NCBI RefSeq assembly: GCF_003641205.1
Contig: NZ_CP032762.1
Coordinates: 1,736,001 to 1,800,000 of the forward strand
Source: Rhodococcus sp. P1Y
GTDB lineage: Bacteria > Actinomycetota > Actinomycetes > Mycobacteriales > Mycobacteriaceae
Direction: 5' to 3'
Length of the DNA stretch: 64,000 bases
Numbering within the stretch: position 1 is the stretch's first letter; each line of letters starts with the position of its first letter. Below, one piece after another: positions 58,185 through 64,000 of the stretch. Both the position numbers and the translations under genes were made by a program. The notes under the pieces are model-generated. The model searched no databases and had not been told where the DNA came from. It worked only from the letters and a program-made list of their open reading frames with translations.

Positions 58185-59404
58185 GTCCGCGCACTGCATG
58201 GCAGGCGATTGCGCTTCATCCGCTGCGTTTCGTGGCAACGACGTGGCCACTTCGCGGTCTCGCGTATTTGAGCTCCGGCGTCGTTTTCGGAGCAGTTGCC
58301 GGTAGTGTGCTCATCGCCCTCGCGGTGGCCGGAACAGTTCTGACGCTCGTCGTCGTCGGGCTGGGCTTACTCGTTGCCGCAGTGCTGTTCAGCACGGTCG
58401 TTGCGCGCGTCGAGCGTTGGCGTCTGCGGTTGATCGATCTCGATCCTGCGCCCAGTTCGCACGTCGTCCCTGATCGACCCGGCTTCGTCAACATGGTCCG
58501 GTTTCGCCTGACGGAGCCGGTGACGTGGCGCGAGCTCGGGTTCTGCCTGTTGTCGATCTTCGGCCTGTGGTGGCTCGACCTTATAGTGCTGATGTTTGCG
58601 ATCGGTGCTCCGATCGTGTGTATCCGATCCGCAGTCGACGACCCCACTGTGTGGCCGTGGGGGATTCTGGGTGTTGCGTTGATTCCCTCGGCGCCGTTCA
58701 CCATCACCATCTGGGCTGCCGCACGCGGTTCCTTGGCCCGGGTGATCCTGGGGCCCCGCGGGTCCGAACTCGGGGACGAGCTGACCGAGGTCAAGGCGTC
58801 CCGCGCACGATTGGTCGCCGCCTTCGACGGCGAACGGACCCGTATCGAACGCGATCTCCACGACGGCGCTCAACAGCGGCTTGCGTCCTTGCGCGTGACA
58901 CTGGGACTGATTCGACTGGATGCAGTGGACGGCTCGGCCGTGCACAGCCGAATCGGAGACGCACAGGAGCAGTTGGGGGTTGCGATGCGCGAGATTCGCG
59001 ATTTGGTGCGCGGTGTGCAACCGCAGGCTCTCGGCGATCTGGGGCTCGCGGGTGCGATCGCCGACCTCGCAACACATTCCGCTATACCGGTCGATGTCGA
59101 CGTCTCCACGCCCAGGCTGGAAGAGCAGGTGGAACGCCCGGCATACTTCGTCGTTGCCGAATGCCTGACCAACGTCTCCAAACACAGTGGCGCAACTAGG
59201 GTCGGTATTCACATCCGGCATCGGGACGACCTACTCGTCATGCAGATCCGGGACAACGGCACCGGCGGCGCGCAGGCGAACAGCGGAGGTGGACTCGCAG
59301 GTCTTGCCGATCGCCTGGCCGTCGTGGATGGCAGACTCCGGCTGTCGAGTCCGCCCGGTGGGCCTACACTCGTTCACGTGGACATTCCGTGCCGATCGAT
59401 ATGA
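58181..59404 (+). CDS. Sensor histidine kinase (NarL/LuxR type)
   Basis: A 407-residue membrane sensor kinase. The first 200 residues hold about four hydrophobic segments arranged as in the putative sensor domain of actinobacterial kinases. The dimerisation domain has the phospho-acceptor His227 in ERDLHDGAQQRL, and the ATPase domain follows with ECLTNVSKHSGA and IRDNGTGGAQANSGGGLAGL. GTG 58181 overlaps the permease stop (GTGA), and the stop overlaps the response regulator ATG. It probably senses the compound exported by the ABC transporter, or membrane stress. Confidence 0.92.
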   Translation: MSPRTAWQAIALHPLRFVATTWPLRGLAYLSSGVVFGAVAGSVLIALAVAGTVLTLVVVGLGLLVAAVLFSTVVARVERWRLRLIDLDPAPSSHVVPDRPGFVNMVRFRLTEPVTWRELGFCLLSIFGLWWLDLIVLMFAIGAPIVCIRSAVDDPTVWPWGILGVALIPSAPFTITIWAAARGSLARVILGPRGSELGDELTEVKASRARLVAAFDGERTRIERDLHDGAQQRLASLRVTLGLIRLDAVDGSAVHSRIGDAQEQLGVAMREIRDLVRGVQPQALGDLGLAGAIADLATHSAIPVDVDVSTPRLEEQVERPAYFVVAECLTNVSKHSGATRVGIHIRHRDDLLVMQIRDNGTGGAQANSGGGLAGLADRLAVVDGRLRLSSPPGGPTLVHVDIPCRSI

Positions 59405-60066
59405 CGACCTCGTCGAAACCGTCACTGCGAGTGGTCATCGCCGAGGATTCGACGTTGATGCGCGCCGGTCTGGAAACACTGCTCGAACGGTTCGGGCACA
59501 CCGTCGTCGGCACTGTCGCCGAAGCCGACTCACTTGTCGACATGGTCGTCGACCTCGCGCCGGACCTCTTGATCACCGACGTACGTATGCCTCCGCGAAA
59601 CGGCGACGACGGTCTTCGAGCTGCCGTCGAGGTTCGACGTCGACGACCGAAGCAGCCAGTCCTCGTGCTGAGCCAGTACGTCGAGCAGTCGTACGCATCG
59701 ATTCTGCTGGAATCTCAGCTGGGGCACGGCGTCGGATACTTACTCAAAGACCGAGTAGGTGACATTGCAGACTTCGTCGAGGCGGTCGAATCGGTCGCAC
59801 GCGGGGGAACGGTGCTCGACCCCGACGTCATTGCGCAGCTGTTGAGGAGGCGTCGTGATCCTTTGGAGAGCCTGACGCCGCGTGAACGTCAGGTTCTCGG
59901 GTTGATGGCTGAAGGTCGATCGAACGGCGCGATTGCGCGCGCGTTGACGGTGACCGAGGCTGCCGTGCACAAGCACGTAAGCAACATCTTTGCGAAGTTC
60001 GGTCTCGCCGTTGCCGACGGTGACAACCGGCGCGTATTGGCCGTACTCGAATTTCTACGTTCCTGA
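59401..60066 (+). CDS. LuxR/NarL-type response regulator
   Basis: A 221-residue response regulator. The receiver domain has the acidic pair Glu15/Asp16, the phosphorylation site Asp60 (LLITDVRMP) and the Lys in GYLLKD. The C-terminal LuxR helix-turn-helix is LTPRERQVLGLMAEGRSNGAIARALTV, written here only in part, with TEAAVHKHVSNIFAKFGL. It is the partner of the kinase at 58181 and probably controls the upstream ABC genes. ATGA overlap with the kinase; an in-frame start at 59389 is less likely. Confidence 0.93.
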   Translation: MTTSSKPSLRVVIAEDSTLMRAGLETLLERFGHTVVGTVAEADSLVDMVVDLAPDLLITDVRMPPRNGDDGLRAAVEVRRRRPKQPVLVLSQYVEQSYASILLESQLGHGVGYLLKDRVGDIADFVEAVESVARGGTVLDPDVIAQLLRRRRDPLESLTPRERQVLGLMAEGRSNGAIARALTVTEAAVHKHVSNIFAKFGLAVADGDNRRVLAVLEFLRS

Positions 60067-60175
60067 CGGCCCCCGAGTGCTTCTCCGTAACGCCTGTCGA
60101 TCGACCGGATCGGATTATGCTGAGCGTGCGGCCCGAAGTGCGGCGGGGCCGACCATATAGAGGAACGGTGGCCCT

Positions 60176-61558
60176 GTGACGTCGGTGTTTGCGCAGCGCG
60201 CCAGCTACAGGCGGCAGGGTATTCGTTTCGACGGCGGCCCGCTGCCCTTCTCGGCCGAATTGAAGGTCTCGGGTGCCCTCGGCCACAAGCTGGCCAGGGA
60301 TCACGTCTTCGTCGGCGACCAGGGCTCCGACTTCATCGGAACGTGGCGTGGCAGCCGGGTTCAGTTGTACGCAGTCTCTCGCAGGGCGATCGAGGCAATA
60401 GTGAACCCGAAAATTGCCGGGCGCTTCATCGATCGAGATACTGCGGCACGCTATTCGTTCGGTCAGCTCAGCCCGGAAGCGATCACGTTCGCGTCGTCTC
60501 GGAACCCCGGATTCAAGGACAGGAAGAGGAATCTGGTTGTCGCGACCAGTTCCAGATACGCCGAGACCGCGACTCTGCGCGCACTCGATCAACAGCTTGG
60601 TGCTCTGGCTGGACCCGCATTCCTCGACCTCCGTCCCGTGATCACTGCGTGCGTTCGCGATGCCGTCGCCGAAGCGATGTGGGGTGAGGCGGCGCTCGAG
60701 CTCGTCCCGTACCTCGATGGGCGCGGCGATCAACAGATGCTGACGTTCGCCGAGGCGATGTACGACAACTTCCTGCGTCTGAGGAAGTTCGCGAGCCACT
60801 ATGCGATGAGGGTCGAGCCGAGATTGCAGCGCATCGCCTTCAGTCGCGAGCAGCGTTCGATGCGAGCCAATATCGCTGTGCTGCAACAGCATATGTCCGT
60901 GATGGCGACGACCCCGCTGGATGGCACAGTCGCCGGCCACATTCGGAGACTGCACGGCATCTCGGGTTTCCACGCGGACATCGTCCGGGACGACACCTCG
61001 ACATCCTTCGTTGCAGCTGTCGACACCACGCGAACTGCGATCCTCGCGACCCTGAAGTACCTACTCGACCCGAAAAATGCGCGCTGGAAGGAACGTGTAA
61101 CCGCAGTTCTACCCGAGTCTGCAGGGGAATCTGCGGTACTACGTGCGTGCATCATGGAAGCGTTGCGCGTCGACACGCCCGGGTCCGTCTTCAATGGTCG
61201 AGTGACCGAGGACTTCGACATCGAGTTCGACGGGGAAAGTGTCAGGCTGCTCCGAAACACGCTGGTGATGGCGAACATTCATGCTCTGCACGCATCGTAC
61301 GGTGCAACGTTCGATCCGGGTCGACTGCTGACGAAGCACTCGGATGTCCCACTGGTGATGCCGTTCGGCAAAGGGCCCAGATCGTGCCCGGGAAAGGCTT
61401 TCGCGTTGTCGATGATTGCCGTGTACGTCAACGCGTTCTTGGACAAGTTCCCCGATGCACAATCGGATCCGGCGCAGCTGGACAACCGCTACCCAATTCA
61501 CACCTCCTCCGAACACGGTTTCCACGTGTCGTTGAACTCCGACCGAAACTCATCCTGA
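60176..61558 (+). CDS. Cytochrome P450, divergent and without partner genes
   Basis: A 460-residue P450. The haem loop FGKGPRSCPGKAFA puts the thiolate at Cys404, the ExxR motif is EALR, and the I-helix has FVAAVDTTRTA. The N-terminal 150 residues are not like typical actinobacterial CYPs, and no membrane anchor is seen. No ferredoxin or reductase gene is adjacent, so it must borrow partners, possibly those at 39599-40923. GTG 60176 follows AGAGGAAC with a longish spacing. The gene runs tail to tail into the EamA gene with a 9-base overlap. Confidence 0.8.
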   Translation: MTSVFAQRASYRRQGIRFDGGPLPFSAELKVSGALGHKLARDHVFVGDQGSDFIGTWRGSRVQLYAVSRRAIEAIVNPKIAGRFIDRDTAARYSFGQLSPEAITFASSRNPGFKDRKRNLVVATSSRYAETATLRALDQQLGALAGPAFLDLRPVITACVRDAVAEAMWGEAALELVPYLDGRGDQQMLTFAEAMYDNFLRLRKFASHYAMRVEPRLQRIAFSREQRSMRANIAVLQQHMSVMATTPLDGTVAGHIRRLHGISGFHADIVRDDTSTSFVAAVDTTRTAILATLKYLLDPKNARWKERVTAVLPESAGESAVLRACIMEALRVDTPGSVFNGRVTEDFDIEFDGESVRLLRNTLVMANIHALHASYGATFDPGRLLTKHSDVPLVMPFGKGPRSCPGKAFALSMIAVYVNAFLDKFPDAQSDPAQLDNRYPIHTSSEHGFHVSLNSDRNSS

Positions 61559-62434
61559 CCGGCGTCTGGCTCGTACGGCGACCAGGCCCCCACCGATCAC
61601 GAGCAGCATGCCGAGCCCGGCGAGGAGCGTCGGCCGGTGATTCCAGACGACCCAGTCGATGAGTGCGCTGAAGACGATGACGGTATAGATGAACGGTCCG
61701 ATCTTTTCGGCCGGGGCGTATCGGTAGGCGACAACGATGAGGGCTTGCGACGCCAACTGGACGCACCCGAGCGCCGTCAGCCACACCCATGCCGCCGCCG
61801 GGATCGGTTGCCAGTCCACGACGGCGATCGGGATCGAAATGACGGTCGACAGAAGGAAGTAGTAGAAGAGAACCCTGATCGTTGGTTCGGTTGCGCCTAG
61901 CCAGCGGACCGACATCATCGCGACAGCCAGAAACAGCGCTCCTGCAAGGGCTGCCGACGAGCCGAGGCCGAAGCCGTGACTCTGGGGGCCGAGCACGAGC
62001 ACCACTCCTACGAAGCCGACGCCGGCACCGATCCACGTCGATCCTGCGATGCGCTGCCGGGACACCGCCCACGCGATCAGCGGCATCCACAGGGGCGCGC
62101 TGTACGTCAGCAGTGTGGCGTTGGCAAACGGGATCTGCGTGATCGCGAAGAACAAGGAATACCAACACGCTGTCCCCATCGCAGCCCGCAGCACGTGCAG
62201 GCCGATCCTGCTGGTCTTCACCGAGGATGTCCCGCTGCGCAGAGCAATCGGAACGACGAACAGAAGTCCAATGGCGTTCTGGAACAGCAATATCACGCCA
62301 GTCGACGTGTAGGTGCCGGATTGCTTGGCCAGCGCGCCGACAAGTGATACGCAGAGGAAAGCCGCAGTGATCAATCCTGCACCGAGAAAGAGGTTCTCAG
62401 GCTTGTGTCCCAGACCGACAGGGGATTCGCTCAT
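61550..62434 (-). CDS. EamA/DMT superfamily transporter
   Basis: A 294-residue membrane protein with about ten hydrophobic segments in two EamA repeats (from AAFLCVSLVGALAKQS, and from SAALAGALFLAVAMMSVRWLG). Members move small metabolites, often outward. The ATG overlaps the stop of the TctC-type binding protein gene, so the two are translationally coupled, although DMT carriers are not known to need binding proteins. The C-terminal end is basic (VRARRRSG). Its 3' end overlaps that of the P450 gene by 9 bases. Confidence 0.88.
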   Translation of the reverse strand: MSESPVGLGHKPENLFLGAGLITAAFLCVSLVGALAKQSGTYTSTGVILLFQNAIGLLFVVPIALRSGTSSVKTSRIGLHVLRAAMGTACWYSLFFAITQIPFANATLLTYSAPLWMPLIAWAVSRQRIAGSTWIGAGVGFVGVVLVLGPQSHGFGLGSSAALAGALFLAVAMMSVRWLGATEPTIRVLFYYFLLSTVISIPIAVVDWQPIPAAAWVWLTALGCVQLASQALIVVAYRYAPAEKIGPFIYTVIVFSALIDWVVWNHRPTLLAGLGMLLVIGGGLVAVRARRRSG

Positions 62435-63417
62435 CGCGGTGCGACGCGTAGTCCGGCGTCGACGTCCTCCTGGGTCGCGGCCAAGAAGGTCTGGAACTCG
62501 TCGTCGATCATGAACGTGGTCGTGAACTTGCTGCGTTCTGCGATCTCCTTCCAGGTCTGCGTCTGCACCATCTGCGCGAGCGCCGTTTGCCAGTAGTCGA
62601 GCGCGTCGGCTGGCATGTCCGGCGGCCCGTACAGACCCCGCCAGTTGGACAGGGTGACGTCGAGTCCCTGTTCTGCGGCGGTCGGTACGTCGAGTCCGGG
62701 CACCGGGTTTTCGGCCAGCACACCGAGTGCTGCGAGGTCCCCGGCCGTCACCTGGTCGACGAACTCGCTGACACCGCCTATCGCAACGTCGATGTCGCCG
62801 GCCGTCAGTGCTGCGATCTGGTCGCCGCCACCCTCGTGGGTGACGTACCGAACGGAGGACGGGTCGCCGCCCGCTGCTGATACCAGCAGGGCGAAAGGAA
62901 GTTCGTCGTCGTTTGCAGCCCCGACCGCAATGCCCGACGGATCGGCCTCGATGCCGGCCATCAAGTCGCCGAGGTTTCGGAAGGGGGAGTCGGGCCGCGT
63001 CACGACGACGTAGTACTCGCTCATCAGTCGAGCGATCATGGTGACGTCGGAATAGCCGTACGGCGACGCGCCGCTCTCCTGATTCACCATCATCGACAGT
63101 GATGTCACCGCGACCTGGTCGTCGGCGCCGCCGTGATCCTGGACCATCTCGGCGAGGAAGTCGGCGCCGCTGCCCCCGGGCCGATTCTGCACCGGGAGCG
63201 GGACGTCGACGATGCCTTCTGCCTGCAGAGCGTCGACCACCGAGCGGATGGTGAGGTCGAAGCCGCTGCCCGGGCCCGCTCCCGCAGTCATCGTGACGGG
63301 CCCAGACGGATAGCCTGCGGCGGGCTCGGAGTTCGTACAACCGGTCAGCAGGAGGGTGACAGAAATTGTGGCTCCGAATGCGAGCTTGGCCCTAGTTCGA
63401 ATTGATGTGGACTGCAT
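62431..63417 (-). CDS. Tripartite tricarboxylate transporter (TctC/Bug) binding lipoprotein
   Basis: A 328-residue extracytoplasmic binding protein. A lipoprotein signal is present with LLTGC, acylated Cys27. The mature part shows the Bug-family pattern: VPLPVQNRPGGSGADFLAEM, later YVTHEGGGDQIAALTAGDID, then GVLAENPVPGLDVPTAAEQG. Such proteins capture carboxylates for the TctA/TctB permease. No tctA or tctB gene is next to it; the partner in the operon is an EamA carrier. ATG 63417 is chosen; ATG 63429 is in frame and possible. The start overlaps the end of the SDR gene. Confidence 0.9.
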   Translation of the reverse strand: MQSTSIRTRAKLAFGATISVTLLLTGCTNSEPAAGYPSGPVTMTAGAGPGSGFDLTIRSVVDALQAEGIVDVPLPVQNRPGGSGADFLAEMVQDHGGADDQVAVTSLSMMVNQESGASPYGYSDVTMIARLMSEYYVVVTRPDSPFRNLGDLMAGIEADPSGIAVGAANDDELPFALLVSAAGGDPSSVRYVTHEGGGDQIAALTAGDIDVAIGGVSEFVDQVTAGDLAALGVLAENPVPGLDVPTAAEQGLDVTLSNWRGLYGPPDMPADALDYWQTALAQMVQTQTWKEIAERSKFTTTFMIDDEFQTFLAATQEDVDAGLRVAPR

Positions 63418-64000
63418 GGTTTCTCGCATTCATCCGGTCGGTCTCTCGTTCGAGTATGTTGTTGAGGGCGCGAGGCGCAAGAACGTCGAGTGCACGCAGC
63501 GCGAGGGCTTTTCGGGGCGCGATGCGGATCGGTCGGGTCTTGGCAGCGGTGACCATCCAGCCGGCGGCTTCGTCTGCGGTGAGTGAGGCGATGCCGTCGT
63601 AAGCCCGTGTGGGAGCGATCATGGGAGTCGCCACCAAGGGGTAGTAGATGGTGGTGGAGTGCACGCCCGCTTTTCCCCATTCGGTGTCTATCACGCGGCT
63701 GACAGCGCTGAGTGCGGCCTTCGAAGCGTTGTAGGCGGCGAACATCGGAGAGGATTCCGGGAGCACCCGCCAGGTGGCGATATTGATGATGTGACCGTCA
63801 CCGCGTTCGATCATGCCGGGGGACACTCCTCGGATCAGCCGGAGCGGCGCATAGTAATTGAGCGCCATCACTCGCTCGACGTCGTGCCAGCGCTCCAGCG
63901 ACTCCGACAGCGGTCTCCTGATCGACCTGGCTGCGTTGTTGATCAGGATGTCCACCGGCCCGGCACGCCTCACCACCTCATCGACTTCGTCGAGTTCGGA
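63392..64000 (-). CDS. SDR family oxidoreductase, 5' end outside window
   Basis: The frame is open from the right edge of the window to TAG at 63392, giving 202 residues of a short-chain dehydrogenase. NNAA, a catalytic region HIINIATWRVLPESSPMFAAYN and the Tyr/Lys pair in AAYNASKAALS are visible. In the Ser position the motif reads IATWR instead of the usual SS, with the catalytic Ser uncertain. The C-terminal part (IRIAPRKALALRALDVLAPR) is basic and long. The N-terminal cofactor domain lies outside. It probably precedes the TctC-type gene in one operon, with overlapping ends. Confidence 0.85.
   Translation of the reverse strand, partial: SELDEVDEVVRRAGPVDILINNAARSIRRPLSESLERWHDVERVMALNYYAPLRLIRGVSPGMIERGDGHIINIATWRVLPESSPMFAAYNASKAALSAVSRVIDTEWGKAGVHSTTIYYPLVATPMIAPTRAYDGIASLTADEAAGWMVTAAKTRPIRIAPRKALALRALDVLAPRALNNILERETDRMNARNHAVHINSN

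Noticed and set aside
1..64000. CRISPR arrays, prophage or conjugation genes, tRNA or rRNA genes
   Set aside because: No regularly spaced repeats, structural phage genes, relaxase, or tRNA-like arms were seen on reading; absence of tRNA was judged by eye only.

Overview
The window reads as chromosomal or large-plasmid DNA of a Nocardiaceae actinomycete, most like Rhodococcus. The grounds are the high GC content with GTG starts, a WhiB regulator, an MCE-family protein, an F420-type luciferase-like oxidoreductase, and dense catabolic operons coupled by ATGA/GTGA overlaps. This is read by eye; no database search was run. I saw no tRNA, rRNA, CRISPR array, transposase or prophage gene.

Bases 1-23.2 kb hold a catabolic region that looks built for a polycyclic, steroid- or terpenoid-like substrate. 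It has a Baeyer-Villiger monooxygenase with an N-terminal extension, two 3-ketosteroid-1-dehydrogenase-like flavoproteins, three SDRs, a meta-cleavage-product-type hydrolase, a ketosteroid-isomerase-fold protein with its catalytic Tyr/Asp/Asp residues, two more NTF2/SnoaL-fold proteins, an LLM oxidoreductase, and regulators of the IclR (two) and PadR families. A leftward five-gene operon (phosphotransferase, acyl-CoA dehydrogenase, crotonase, NPD-type flavoprotein, acyl-CoA synthetase) faces an MHS-type MFS transporter and a TetR gene. The two divergent units share an identical 15-base operator-like element.

Bases 23.2-31.3 kb form a glycoside-use island: a LacI regulator, an MFS transporter, an alpha-L-rhamnosidase (GH78) and a beta-glucosidase (GH3), the last two coupled by ATGA. 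Neither glycosidase has a signal peptide, so the glycoside is probably imported whole. A rhamnosidase and a glucosidase beside steroid-type catabolic genes suggest use of a plant rhamno-glucoside such as a saponin, glycoalkaloid or flavonoid glycoside; this is inference. Just downstream lie remnants of an HpcH/HpaI aldolase gene and a DeoR regulator.

Bases 31.3-37.5 kb carry an FUSC-like membrane protein, a VOC/MFS/NmrA operon, an alpha/beta hydrolase, a solitary MCE protein and a WhiB gene. Bases 37.4-49.4 kb hold a leftward aromatic-degradation operon: extradiol dioxygenase, fumarylacetoacetate-hydrolase-fold enzyme, acyl-CoA synthetase, FAD monooxygenase, P450, ferredoxin and ferredoxin reductase, then a second FAD hydroxylase coupled to WhiB. 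A divergent TetR gene sits beside a 14-base palindrome that occurs three times. Bases 50.6-54.7 kb are a paralogous mini-cluster (TetR, VOC, FAH, FAD monooxygenase) on the other strand.

Bases 54.9-60.1 kb are an ABC exporter followed by a histidine kinase and response regulator, all in one coupled run. The window ends with a lone P450, an EamA transporter, a TctC-type binding lipoprotein and a truncated SDR.
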